Shown: positions 35,056 through 44,790 of the stretch, in pieces
How the letters are laid out: each line of letters opens with the position of its first letter
Position numbering within the stretch: the stretch's first letter is position 1
DNA from: a virus
IMG/VR virus record: IMGVR_UViG_3300025886_000021
Span: 1 to 60,968 of that record
DNA: 60,968 nt
Strand: one strand, 5' to 3'
Made by a program: the position numbers and the translations under genes
Notes under the pieces: model-generated
Told to the model about the DNA's origin: nothing
The model's input: only the letters and a program-made list of their open reading frames with translations
The model's database searches: none

Positions 35056-38000
35056 TTATGTTAAAATAAAACTTCCTTGACTACCCGGATTATTAGTATA
35101 TCTTAATTGATTTGGATTTGTTTGTGTAGTTTCTACAACAGGCCCGCCATCAACTGTATCTAAAGATGCTATATTAAAATTTCTACTAGTCATTTTAGCT
35201 CCACTATATCTTTGATTATCAATACCACGTGGTAAATAATCTTGAACTTCTGCAAATTTTAATATACTGCCAGATCCATATGTTGCTGAGCCATATGCAT
35301 AACTTCCATATGCCGTACCAACAGTATCAAGTATTTGTTTTATTTCTGATAAGCTAGAAGATAATATAACAGGTTGTAATGCATCAGATCTCCAATATGG
35401 AGACGATGCTGTAACATATGTACTTCCAGATCGTATTAAATAATTATATGAATATGTTGTTCCATCATATTTTTCAGCATTAGATGCAGTTAAATAGCCT
35501 TGCATTTGATCGTCATCTTCTGCTTGTAATTCAACAATTGACTCAATAGATCCTTGGTAATATATATATTCTGCGGAACTAGTAGGATGCACTTCTGTTA
35601 TAACGGTTTCATAAGTATTATTAAATCTTTCAACTGTTGGTAAAATTGTGTCTTTACTACGTTCTAATATATTAGGTTGTATTAGTAATCCAGTTAATGT
35701 GTTAGCACGAGCCGGCAATAATTGATCTAACTGATTAAAAAATGATAAATCGAATAATGTAAAAATTCTAATATAAGCATTTATATCATTTGACTCAGAA
35801 TATTTTTTCCAATATTTTTGAGCTCGTTGAATTAAATCAGGATATGATTTTGCATTAATATCACCCGGATCTCCAATATAATCATCTAATGATTGAAATC
35901 CTAGTTGTGCAATAATATCCTCATCTACCATTGTTTGTGGAGAAAAATAAACTCCTAATTTTGCACTATCTAATGGTGCTTTGTCAAATTGACTTCGTTC
36001 GGCTCTTGTTTTAATATCTAATGTGCCAATTAAATCATTATTTTCAAGTCGTACTTTATTATCGTCATATGTCCCAGCACCTAACGAAATTCCATCGTAA
36101 TAATATGTTTCTTCAATTGAATCATATGGTGTGTCATTTGTCCAACTAGCAAACGAAGCAGATATTCCGGAATTATTAGGTTCAACTCCTATTAAACTAG
36201 ACGTTACAGCATGATCTATTTTTTGTGTTAACGGCAATCTAAATACTAGTTCATCATATGCAGATATATTACCATCATATGCTCCTGGAGCTTTTACATG
36301 ATTATCAAAAGCAGAATCTTGTAAACTACTAGTCCATAATCGCAATTCCTGCAGTTGCCCTTGTAATCGACTACCACCCGTAGTGCCACCTAATGTTACT
36401 GTACCAGAAGTAGCAAATGTTGTAGTATCAGATGCAGAAACCGCTGCTACAATTTTTCCATATTTAGATTTTTTAGCAATTACTTCTAAATTTGATCCGT
36501 CTTTTCTTAATAATGCAGTTAACCAATCACCATCAAATAATTCAATTGGACTACTATCAACACCATTAATTTGTATTGTACCAACATTTCCAGATGTATA
36601 ATCTAACGTTACCGTATTACTTCCTATTGTAAACAAATTCATTGTACTAGGAAGTAGTGGATTCGTTATAACATTATCCGTACGGAAACGTAGTTCTACA
36701 GATTCAATTGTCTGATTATAATCGATTGTAACTGTTCCTGCAGAATTATTTATTAAATCTAAAGAATAATCGAAATTAAGTTTTTCATATACAGGCGCAC
36801 GTTCAAGCCTAGGTCCTCCATATTCATTAATACTAATCATAGATTGTGGAATTCCATAACAAGAAAGCAATGCTTGAACACTCCTTTTTGTTCCTTTAGA
36901 TTTCAGTAATAAAGGTAAATTATTTACTATACGTCTCCATATAGTATACATAGATTTTTCTCCAGATACAGATGGATCTCCTATACTATTTGATCCGGTA
37001 ATTGGAATACCTTGCTCATTAATACCTAAAGCATATTGCCATAAATCTTGACCTTGCGCGCCATTTGTTAATGTCCACCCGAATTGTTTTGCAACAGAAT
37101 ATAATAATTCATTTGGCATACCTAGTTTAGGATTTTCTTCACGCTTATTAATTGAAGACATATGATTAATATACGTGTAAAGTATATCATAGTGGTGTCC
37201 TAACATATTAACAAATGTAGTTAATTCAACACTATCATTTTGTAATTGTATATGTTCTGGTACTGTTCGTATTAATGAATTATTGTTCGATATATCATAT
37301 ATTGATGCCGATTCATATACTCCATTAAACCATGTTTCAAATTGACTTGACGATATTGAATATATCGCATATGGTACTGTAGAATTAGATTTAGGAATTG
37401 GTTGTATATAACTACCAGTAACAGTTGCTACATTAGCATCAATAACAGGAATATCATATGTTGTTAATTTTGATGACGATTCATAATAAAGATATTGTTC
37501 AAAATTATCAAATCCTCCAATTAATGAAGTTTTTAAATTAGTATAATCTTGTGAATTAGTCGTAGCATTACTTCCTGATATATCATTTAATGCTATACTT
37601 TGTGAATTATAATATTCAATTAATTGTAATTTATATTTAAAATTAACTAAACGTTCTGTTGCTGAACTATAAAATATAAAATTATTAAAATCAGAATAAT
37701 TTATATTTAATTGCATTCCAGATAAACTACCAGAAAAAAATCTGTCGACTAATTGTTGTGAAGTCGACGTAGATGAGCCTAGTAAATCTGACCAATTTTT
37801 TAATCCAGTTTCTGTAGATGTATTATATGAATAATTTGCTTGCCAATTGGGACCACTTAAAACATTAACAGGTTGCTCTTGTATAATTGGTTCAATATTA
37901 ATATTATCGATATAAGTAGGTTTTAGTTGTTTAACAACCCAACATTTAAAATCTTCTTGTATAGAATCTGGTAATGGTTCGTATAATTTAACATATAAAA

Positions 38001-38595
38001 AGTCATCGACTACAACACTATTGACAAACAATACACATTGATTTCTACTAAAATTCAATAAATAATCATGATATCTAACTGTATTACTTGTTTGTCGTAC
38101 GTTTTGTATGTAATTGTTTACTTGTAATAATTGTGGAGCTTTACGGTTAATTAATTTTAAACGTAATTCCGTACGGTCTGGTGATATTTCATCAATTCGT
38201 AAATATTGCTCATTATAATCTCCAATTAAATTTTCAAAAAAGTTAACTGCAATTTTATATGTACCGCCATTTAATTTTAAATCATCAATTTGTTTATGTA
38301 AATCTAATACATATGGAGTATATGGAAATCGAATTTCTTTATTCGTTACCGATTCTCGAAATCTAGGAGTTTGTAATAACGAAATTGTATTATGATTTCC
38401 AGTAATCCATGTTTCTCCAGAATAAACATGAAATTCGACTGAATTATTTTTAGTATTAATAATGTCATTATTAAACGTTACAGTATTTTGCCCAACAAGA
38501 TTAATATTATTTGTTTTAATCTGTGGTAAACGCTGAGCCGATAATGACTTTTTTGCGTTTAATATTTGATCTATATTTTTATATTGACTTAACAT
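35056..38595 (-). CDS. Large tail/baseplate-associated protein, 1179 aa
   Basis: The longest gene in the window. The N-terminal 600 residues are beta-rich with repeated SGS/YSYN elements. The middle has HYDILYTYINHMSSINKREE, NELLYSVAKQFGWTLTNGAQ and WRRIVNNLPLLLKSKGTKRS, recognisable as the conserved core of large tail proteins in T4-like marine phages. A lectin-like segment (VTLGGTTGGSRLQGQLQELR, LWTSSLQDSAFDNHVKAPGA) resembles LamG. The C-terminus has EYIYYQGSIESIVELQAEDD. A fibre or peripheral baseplate role is inferred. The start is one base from the upstream stop. Confidence 0.7.
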   Translation of the reverse strand: MLSQYKNIDQILNAKKSLSAQRLPQIKTNNINLVGQNTVTFNNDIINTKNNSVEFHVYSGETWITGNHNTISLLQTPRFRESVTNKEIRFPYTPYVLDLHKQIDDLKLNGGTYKIAVNFFENLIGDYNEQYLRIDEISPDRTELRLKLINRKAPQLLQVNNYIQNVRQTSNTVRYHDYLLNFSRNQCVLFVNSVVVDDFLYVKLYEPLPDSIQEDFKCWVVKQLKPTYIDNINIEPIIQEQPVNVLSGPNWQANYSYNTSTETGLKNWSDLLGSSTSTSQQLVDRFFSGSLSGMQLNINYSDFNNFIFYSSATERLVNFKYKLQLIEYYNSQSIALNDISGSNATTNSQDYTNLKTSLIGGFDNFEQYLYYESSSKLTTYDIPVIDANVATVTGSYIQPIPKSNSTVPYAIYSISSSQFETWFNGVYESASIYDISNNNSLIRTVPEHIQLQNDSVELTTFVNMLGHHYDILYTYINHMSSINKREENPKLGMPNELLYSVAKQFGWTLTNGAQGQDLWQYALGINEQGIPITGSNSIGDPSVSGEKSMYTIWRRIVNNLPLLLKSKGTKRSVQALLSCYGIPQSMISINEYGGPRLERAPVYEKLNFDYSLDLINNSAGTVTIDYNQTIESVELRFRTDNVITNPLLPSTMNLFTIGSNTVTLDYTSGNVGTIQINGVDSSPIELFDGDWLTALLRKDGSNLEVIAKKSKYGKIVAAVSASDTTTFATSGTVTLGGTTGGSRLQGQLQELRLWTSSLQDSAFDNHVKAPGAYDGNISAYDELVFRLPLTQKIDHAVTSSLIGVEPNNSGISASFASWTNDTPYDSIEETYYYDGISLGAGTYDDNKVRLENNDLIGTLDIKTRAERSQFDKAPLDSAKLGVYFSPQTMVDEDIIAQLGFQSLDDYIGDPGDINAKSYPDLIQRAQKYWKKYSESNDINAYIRIFTLFDLSFFNQLDQLLPARANTLTGLLIQPNILERSKDTILPTVERFNNTYETVITEVHPTSSAEYIYYQGSIESIVELQAEDDDQMQGYLTASNAEKYDGTTYSYNYLIRSGSTYVTASSPYWRSDALQPVILSSSLSEIKQILDTVGTAYGSYAYGSATYGSGSILKFAEVQDYLPRGIDNQRYSGAKMTSRNFNIASLDTVDGGPVVETTQTNPNQLRYTNNPGSQGSFILT

Positions 38596-39377
38596 TATTC
38601 AATCTCGCGATTCCATTCATCTACATTTTTTGCTGCATCTGATATTACCCAATAACTTTGTCCTCCATTAATACTATGATTAGCATCAATTGGTTTTGAT
38701 TGGGCTCCAATCTGAAATTCATCTCCAATTTCAAATTGAGAATTTAAAATAATAATATCTAACTCCGCATTTCTAACTGCATATTGACTTAAATTTTCTT
38801 GATCTGGAAATTTTCTAAATTCAGGATTAGGAGCATAATCCGGCCCGGACTTTATAATAGAAAATCCTGCAAATTGCTCTGGTAAATCTGAATCAACTCT
38901 ATAATTAATTTTCGATCGAAATCTTAAATCAATTCCAGATTCTTTAATTTCTTTAGTTATAGTATAACTGCTAGGCGAAACTTGAGGTAATCCTTCTACA
39001 ACTTCACTAAAATCAACTGGATCATATGAAGTAGCATTAAATAGAATTTCGCCTTCCCCATATCCATATGGTGGTTTATATCTAGCAAATACCGGGTCTA
39101 TGTCTATATTAATATCAATATCCGGTAAATCTTGTATAATCGTACGGGCCGGAAATTTAAAATAATTAAATCTTGTGTTTAATAAATCTAATACAGCAGA
39201 ATTATTAATATTAAATGAATTTGTTTCTATAACCAAATATGAATTTTCTTGTACAATAATATTTCCAGCTATATCGCGAGGCATAATATCTGTATTATTT
39301 GACGTAACAGTTAATCCGTCATTAATATATTTTGATATTTGCGATACGTATATTGGATCTTTTATATTGTTTGCCAT
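38595..39377 (-). CDS. Baseplate-region protein
   Basis: 260 aa, beginning MANNIKDPIYVSQISKYIND. It is beta-rich with an Asp/Ile-rich DLPDIDINIDIDPVFARY stretch. No catalytic or membrane motif. It overlaps both neighbours by one base (stop/start TAATG), so it is translated with the 400-aa and 1179-aa proteins and probably assembles with them. Not recognised beyond synteny. Confidence 0.65.
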   Translation of the reverse strand: MANNIKDPIYVSQISKYINDGLTVTSNNTDIMPRDIAGNIIVQENSYLVIETNSFNINNSAVLDLLNTRFNYFKFPARTIIQDLPDIDINIDIDPVFARYKPPYGYGEGEILFNATSYDPVDFSEVVEGLPQVSPSSYTITKEIKESGIDLRFRSKINYRVDSDLPEQFAGFSIIKSGPDYAPNPEFRKFPDQENLSQYAVRNAELDIIILNSQFEIGDEFQIGAQSKPIDANHSINGGQSYWVISDAAKNVDEWNREIE

Positions 39378-40579
39378 TATCTAACTACTTTAAAATAAAT
39401 TTGGTCGTCGATATATTCTTCTGTAAATCCATCTACCACTTTTAATTCTATGCGATAATATCTTTCTGGCATAAAACTATTCATGTCTACGTAAATGAAA
39501 TTACTTGTGTTATCACAACTTACTTTATTATAAATATTATCAAACGGAATTATGTACTCATCTGTAGCAGCATCGCGTATTGCATAATATGTAGTAGCAG
39601 GTAAATGTTTAACTGTTTGTGTAGGAAATAAATTAGTAGGAGATTTTTGAGGAAATTTATCTCGGGCATATATTCTAATTTTGGTTATTTCGGTATCCTT
39701 ATAAGTTGGCTTAGTTTTGCTATATGTTAAATATGACTCTAGCTCTACCGGTGACATCGATCCTGTTGTAAAAGTGCTGTTATCCCAATACATAGTTAAT
39801 CTAGGCACATATATAGTATGTGTTTCACGACTAAAAAATCTAATGATTCCTGTCTTAGTTCCATCAGCTTCATCCGCTTCTGAAAATTTAAGCAAGAACC
39901 CATTATTTTCAACAATTTCTCCTCCACTACCTGATATCCAAGTTCTTATTGCACCAGTAACATCCATGTTAATATCGGTCGGCCGGTAACTAAATGATTC
40001 ATCTTCATTTAAGCCAAGTTGATAAAAATACACTGAATCAAAAGAAGATGTATTAAAATATCCGCTACCCGATTGCCACAACCAACTACCGCCAGCTCCA
40101 CTTCCTGATATATATAAACTAGGAGCTCCGGTATTAATTGTTTGACTACTCGATATCCAAGCAGAACCAGACAACGTATCAGATCCATTTGGAGTGTAAG
40201 ACCAAGAATCAAATGGCGTAGCCCACGATATTCCATTAGTAGTAGCAACTCCTGCTGCTTCATATCCGGTTCCATTAGTCCACGGTTGTCCCATTAATTT
40301 AGCATCTAATGTATAATCAGCTGGTAAATTTTTTGCATGAGTCGTAAACAATTGTAATACGAATTTACAAGAATTAAGATCCGTAGAATATTTCGCAAGT
40401 GTCTTTGTAATTTCCGACATATCAAATTTTACAACAAATCTAGATTTAACCAACGTTTCTCCATCAGTATCAAGTTGTTTACTAACTTCTAGTATTTCAT
40501 CTAAACCAGTATTATACAATCGTAGGCGGTTTGCCTCATACATCGTCGCATCACTGTCTGCATAAAATATTCTAAACAT
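39377..40579 (-). CDS. DNRLRE-like structural protein in the baseplate block
   Basis: 400 aa. The start MFRIFYADSDATMYEANRLR followed by LYNTGLDEILEVSKQL and a RFVVKFDMSEIT strand resembles the DNRLRE-type beta-sandwich found in surface and fibre proteins. A Trp/Gly/Ser-rich segment (SGSGAGGSWLWQSGSGYFNT) follows, and the C-terminal third has FPQKSPTNLFPTQTVKHLPA. Probably a tail-fibre attachment or decoration protein. The domain call is tentative. Confidence 0.6.
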   Translation of the reverse strand: MFRIFYADSDATMYEANRLRLYNTGLDEILEVSKQLDTDGETLVKSRFVVKFDMSEITKTLAKYSTDLNSCKFVLQLFTTHAKNLPADYTLDAKLMGQPWTNGTGYEAAGVATTNGISWATPFDSWSYTPNGSDTLSGSAWISSSQTINTGAPSLYISGSGAGGSWLWQSGSGYFNTSSFDSVYFYQLGLNEDESFSYRPTDINMDVTGAIRTWISGSGGEIVENNGFLLKFSEADEADGTKTGIIRFFSRETHTIYVPRLTMYWDNSTFTTGSMSPVELESYLTYSKTKPTYKDTEITKIRIYARDKFPQKSPTNLFPTQTVKHLPATTYYAIRDAATDEYIIPFDNIYNKVSCDNTSNFIYVDMNSFMPERYYRIELKVVDGFTEEYIDDQIYFKVVR

Positions 40580-40581
40580 AA

Positions 40582-41034
40582 TTAACTTCCCGATCCGGTA
40601 CTAATCATTAAATAACTACCACTTCTCCATAATTGTCCTTGTGTAGCAGGATCTGCAACTGGCAAAGAAGCTGTATATATAAATGCTGTTCCTTGTGAAA
40701 TAAATTTATCGTTTACTGACATATAATTAATAGATGCAGATACAGATGTTATAGTTGATCCACTCATATATGAAGATGAAATAGCATTGACTACATATGA
40801 CGCAGTTTGTGCAGTATTTACATAAGATGCCGTTTGAGCTAGAGTTACATATGAAGCAGTATCAGCTGTTCCCGTTAAATTTGCAGTTAAACTTCCACTA
40901 ACGCCTAATGATCCAGATAATACTACATCTTCGACAGCATTAGCAGTTAACACATCATATACATCAGATACATAACTTGCCGATATTAATCCGCCGGCTA
41001 CAATATTTGTGCGATTATTTCGTATTACGCCCAT
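40582..41034 (-). CDS. Short tail-fibre-like protein
   Basis: 150 aa. TASYV repeats (TADTASYVTLAQTASYV, NTAQTASYVVN) in the N-terminal half match the style of the large fibre at the left edge. A small C-terminal region, TQGQLWRSGSYLMISTGSGS, follows. It is probably a trimeric fibre element. It sits directly after gp6 with a late-promoter-like element between them. Confidence 0.65.
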   Translation of the reverse strand: MGVIRNNRTNIVAGGLISASYVSDVYDVLTANAVEDVVLSGSLGVSGSLTANLTGTADTASYVTLAQTASYVNTAQTASYVVNAISSSYMSGSTITSVSASINYMSVNDKFISQGTAFIYTASLPVADPATQGQLWRSGSYLMISTGSGS

Positions 41035-41050
41035 TATATATTCCTTTTAG

Positions 41051-41059
41051 TATAAATAT
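41051..41059 (-). promoter_or_regulatory. Late-promoter-like element
   Basis: ATATTTATA on the coding strand, 16 bases before the 150-aa fibre-like gene. Confidence 0.55.
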
Positions 41060-41066
41060 AATGTTC

Positions 41067-42947
41067 TTAAGAACTTACAACTCTACCTCGGATATCTTGT
41101 TCTGGAAATTTTACTTCAAATATACTAGGATCTAAAGAAGGGTAAATTACGCCATTTCTGGTAGATGCTTCTAAATCATATAAATTTCCTGAATATCCAT
41201 TTTCTAATTTATATAAATTATTAATTCTAGTAGAAACAATTGTTTGAACCCCTTGTACATTACCTAATGTATTAACAATATCAGATTTTATAATTGGTTG
41301 ATTAACTTGCCAACGATCAATATCAAAATACTCCTTTAAAGAATTAATGCATTTTAATAAAACTTCATTACTATTATAGTTAGGTATAACTGAAATTTCA
41401 AATTGTACTCCCAAGTTAATAATAAATGCGTCTTTTATATTAACCGCATCCGTTAATATTCGATAATGATTTAAATAATTTTTTAAATTTTCTTTAACTG
41501 CTTGATTTAATTCAACTAATTGTTTACTAGCATTAAATCCTAATACATATAAATTCATTGCCAATGGGTTAGGAATACGTTTTTCGACTTGATCTTGTTG
41601 AAGTATCTGATCGTCTGGAACAATATATGCTTTTGATACACTTCCAAATTTACCCGGCATAGAATATGCTCTAACAATATAATCTTCTCTTGTAACTAAT
41701 CGATTTTGAGTGGCAAAATTTGCAAGAGCATTGTTCTTTATATCTTGTAATGAATCTTGATTTTTAGCTCCAGATGCCGGCTCAGGATTATTTGCCGATA
41801 CAGATGATTTAACAAAGTTAACAACATTAACATTATTCGTACTATTAACATCGTCTTCAAATTGAATAAAATCTACTTGTGTTAATACATTTGCTGGAAC
41901 ATTATCGGTAATACCATTTCCTATAGTATATTTAACAGTTAATGTAGTATTGGCAGGTACTTGTCCATATGTTCGAGTATATAAAAAATTAGATGGATCA
42001 ATATCAACATCAATTGATTTACGAAATCCAGACAACCCATTTCCAACATTGTCTGGATTTGGTATTATTTCTTCATCATTATTATCCGAAATACCACTTC
42101 CAAATTGTAATTCTAATAAATTATCACTACGTAATCTTGTTATAAATCTTTTAGCTGATTTACGAAGTTTTAATAAACTAGGAGCAGAGCTTCGAAATGG
42201 AGATAACTCTGGATCATTTTCTGCTAAATTAGGAACGGATTCAAATACTGTGTCTTGTGCTAAATATGGAACCATATACCAATTATCTCCGTCTGACTCT
42301 TCAACAGAAATAATATCAATAATATTTCTATCTGGTAATACAACTTTATCATAAGCAATTGGTGTACCAAATGTAAATGTAGTAGTTTTTACCGCACCCG
42401 ACACCGATCTTACTTTTTTCTTTAATAAATAATATATTGGTTGTTTAGTGGCATCATCCGTTTCATATATAGTTACATCGGTTGGACTACTACTTGATGA
42501 ATACGCAAAATCTATAGAATCTAATGTTCTAAAAACAGCCGGTCCATTTTCTTGTTTTATTTGAAATCCAGGTTTTATTGTTAATGCATAATTAAAATCA
42601 GGAGATACAGTATCACCACTTCCAATCGATGGTACCAATTGATATACATCCATATTAACATATGCTGGAATAGAATTTTTAGGAGTATATCCTAACTCGG
42701 TAGCAATATCAAATATATTATTTCGTTCAGATGCTTGTTCTAATAATGATTCTTTAAGATTATTATCAGCATAATAAGATAAAACGTCTCCCACATAAGA
42801 AGCCATTTCCATAAATAGCATACCCGGCGATGATTCATTAAAGTCAGAATATGAATTTGGAAAATATTGTTTCGTAAAGTCTATAAGATTTTTTCTAAAT
42901 TGTCCAAAATCTTTATTAATATATGTTATTTCTTTTTTTACTTCCAT
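41067..42947 (-). CDS. Baseplate wedge protein, gp6-like (baseplate J)
   Basis: 626 aa (T4 gp6: 660). The N-terminus is diagnostic: FPNSYSDFNESSPGMLFMEM followed by ASYVGDVLSYYADNNLKESL and LGYTPKNSIPAYVNM. The middle has NRLVTREDYIVRAYSMPGKF, conserved in gp6/J proteins. gp6 forms the wedge ring that joins with gp25 and gp53 and triggers sheath contraction. It lies 4 bases after gp25, the order found in many T4-like phages. Confidence 0.92.
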   Translation of the reverse strand: MEVKKEITYINKDFGQFRKNLIDFTKQYFPNSYSDFNESSPGMLFMEMASYVGDVLSYYADNNLKESLLEQASERNNIFDIATELGYTPKNSIPAYVNMDVYQLVPSIGSGDTVSPDFNYALTIKPGFQIKQENGPAVFRTLDSIDFAYSSSSSPTDVTIYETDDATKQPIYYLLKKKVRSVSGAVKTTTFTFGTPIAYDKVVLPDRNIIDIISVEESDGDNWYMVPYLAQDTVFESVPNLAENDPELSPFRSSAPSLLKLRKSAKRFITRLRSDNLLELQFGSGISDNNDEEIIPNPDNVGNGLSGFRKSIDVDIDPSNFLYTRTYGQVPANTTLTVKYTIGNGITDNVPANVLTQVDFIQFEDDVNSTNNVNVVNFVKSSVSANNPEPASGAKNQDSLQDIKNNALANFATQNRLVTREDYIVRAYSMPGKFGSVSKAYIVPDDQILQQDQVEKRIPNPLAMNLYVLGFNASKQLVELNQAVKENLKNYLNHYRILTDAVNIKDAFIINLGVQFEISVIPNYNSNEVLLKCINSLKEYFDIDRWQVNQPIIKSDIVNTLGNVQGVQTIVSTRINNLYKLENGYSGNLYDLEASTRNGVIYPSLDPSIFEVKFPEQDIRGRVVSS

Positions 42948-42951
42948 GAGT

Positions 42952-43395
42952 TTATTCTATAGTTAATTGAGACGAATCTTCATTAGCAAAAATAACTATA
43001 CTGTCGGTATCAAATTCATTAACACTGTATTTTAAAGTTATTTTTATAATGTGTATTAAAGTAGGATCGTCTTGTACGTCTAATATTTCTAAATTTTCTA
43101 TACGTATATATGGCAACCAAAAAGAAATAGCAGAAGTAATTTCTGTATTAATTAATTCTTTAGTTTCTGGAGTACTCGGTTGAAATACAACTGATAATAA
43201 ATTTGTTCCAAAATTCGGATGATTGTAACGTTCTCCTAATCTTGTTAGTAACAAATTTCTAATATTTGCTTTAGCTTGATTATTTGAAGTATATAATGTT
43301 TTAAAAATTCCTGGATTACCAAAAGACATATCTATACCTAATCCAATATCTGAATTAGTAGTATTATCGTCAATGGTTTGAATCCGATATGCCAT
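42952..43395 (-). CDS. Baseplate wedge protein, gp25-like
   Basis: 147 aa (T4 gp25: 132). The gp25/gpW-family core is clear: LLLTRLGERYNHPNFGTNLL followed by SVVFQPSTPETKELI. gp25 lies at the junction of baseplate and sheath and starts sheath polymerisation. It overlaps the upstream gene by one base and is followed at 4 bases by gp6. Confidence 0.92.
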   Translation of the reverse strand: MAYRIQTIDDNTTNSDIGLGIDMSFGNPGIFKTLYTSNNQAKANIRNLLLTRLGERYNHPNFGTNLLSVVFQPSTPETKELINTEITSAISFWLPYIRIENLEILDVQDDPTLIHIIKITLKYSVNEFDTDSIVIFANEDSSQLTIE

Positions 43396-43847
43396 TACTT
43401 ACCTTTCTTTTTGTCTATAGCTTTCATTAGCCCTCGATAATCACGATTCATAACATCTAAAATTAGCGGATCTACTTTCATGTTTTTACCAGTTTCAGGA
43501 TCTTCCATTATTTGTGGTGCTGCATTATTTCGCATCATTCCAAATCCTTGGGCATCATTCGCAGTAAATGACATATCTTCTTTCATTAAATCTGCGTATG
43601 CAGGAACGCCCATTTCCCGTAAACCATCTGTCTCATTTAATACGTCGGCAAATTTATTGCGTGTATACATGGTAGATTTACGTTTTTTTGGTTTAGACAC
43701 GCCCCCATTATTAACTGGTTGCGTTGTTTCTGTTTGTAATTCTGTAACTGTGGATTGTAATCCTTCGCGAAGAATATCTGCTAATTCTTCTTTAATAACT
43801 TCACGTACGGCTGTTTTAAGTGCTTGTACAAGTGCTTTAGATTCCAT
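43395..43847 (-). CDS. Conserved protein upstream of gp25
   Basis: 150 aa. A helical N-terminus (LVQALKTAVREVIKEELADI) is followed by a basic linker (KPKKRKSTMYTRNKFADVLN) and a conserved-looking C-terminal segment (MEDPETGKNMKVDPLILDVM, NRDYRGLMKAIDKKKGK). Not recognised. Tight coupling to gp25 suggests a baseplate assembly or chaperone role. Confidence 0.65.
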   Translation of the reverse strand: MESKALVQALKTAVREVIKEELADILREGLQSTVTELQTETTQPVNNGGVSKPKKRKSTMYTRNKFADVLNETDGLREMGVPAYADLMKEDMSFTANDAQGFGMMRNNAAPQIMEDPETGKNMKVDPLILDVMNRDYRGLMKAIDKKKGK

Positions 43848-43863
43848 ATGTATTCTTTTTTAA

Positions 43864-43872
43864 TATAAATAT
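43864..43872 (-). promoter_or_regulatory. Late-promoter-like element
   Basis: ATATTTATA on the coding strand, 16 bases before the gene leading into gp25 and gp6. Confidence 0.55.
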
Positions 43873-43877
43873 AAGTA

Positions 43878-44789
43878 TTAATAATTTAGCCCGGTTCCCC
43901 AATCAGTATCTGTGAGTTTTGGTCCATATAATGTCTTTGTCGTCTGATCTATATAATAGTCGCCAACATTTCCTAGATCAATATTAGGAGTGCCACTATT
44001 ATTAATGTCTTTGTTAATTATAGATTTACTTGGAGCTTCAATTATATTTTCTAGTAAATTTTTTTGACGTTCTAATAAATCATTAACAATTTGTTCCCTA
44101 TTTTCTGAATCCAAGTCAGATACATTAATAGACCGATAAAATTCAGAATTTATACTGTCTTGATATTGTGACGTATTAATTTTTGATATATCTAAGTTTC
44201 TATCCAGTAAATCTTGAGTTGAATTATTTTCTAATTCTGTTTTCACGTCATTTATTATAGACTCTTGCGTTTTACTATTAACTTCAAAGAGCTCATTTTG
44301 GCAAACTGAACTTAATGAATTAATAGCTGGGCCTAACTTCGATGATACTAAATCCAATTGGCTTGTTATTTTATTTACAATAACTCCAACTAATATTAAT
44401 GCTCCACCAATCGAAGCAATAGTTTCATTTTGTATAGTAATCGTTTGTCCAACAGCTGGGGGAGCTGGTACGAATAATAACAATTGTATAGATAAAACAA
44501 TGCCGGCAATTGATACTACTACTTTTGCAATCGTAAGTATAGATGAAAATGTATTAATTACCGATAATATATTATCTATAGTTTCTTTAATTTTAGCTAA
44601 CAATGATTTTGCTTGTTTTACGCGAGGGTCATCACATTTAATATTTTTAGAAAATGATGTTATTGTTTGTAGTAATTCATTAACCTTTTGCATTAAAAAA
44701 TTAATTAACTTATCCAACGCTGCTTGAACAGCAACGATCGCTATCGGAACAAGTTTTGGTAACTGGTCGTATGGAGGAGCCAATGCCAT
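43878..44789 (-). CDS. Membrane-type baseplate-block protein
   Basis: 303 aa. After an N-terminal amphipathic segment there are two strongly hydrophobic stretches (TIAKVVVSIAGIVLSIQLLL, ASIGGALILVGVIV; about residues 85-140). A long polar Asn/Ser/Glu-rich helical region follows, with the C-terminal end GPKLTDTDWGTGLNY. AGGAAAACATAAA precedes the ATG. It lies next to the gp5-like hub protein. Hydrophobic helices in a tail protein could serve tape-measure or membrane-penetration roles; not recognised. Confidence 0.62.
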   Translation of the reverse strand: MALAPPYDQLPKLVPIAIVAVQAALDKLINFLMQKVNELLQTITSFSKNIKCDDPRVKQAKSLLAKIKETIDNILSVINTFSSILTIAKVVVSIAGIVLSIQLLLFVPAPPAVGQTITIQNETIASIGGALILVGVIVNKITSQLDLVSSKLGPAINSLSSVCQNELFEVNSKTQESIINDVKTELENNSTQDLLDRNLDISKINTSQYQDSINSEFYRSINVSDLDSENREQIVNDLLERQKNLLENIIEAPSKSIINKDINNSGTPNIDLGNVGDYYIDQTTKTLYGPKLTDTDWGTGLNY

Positions 44790-44790
44790 T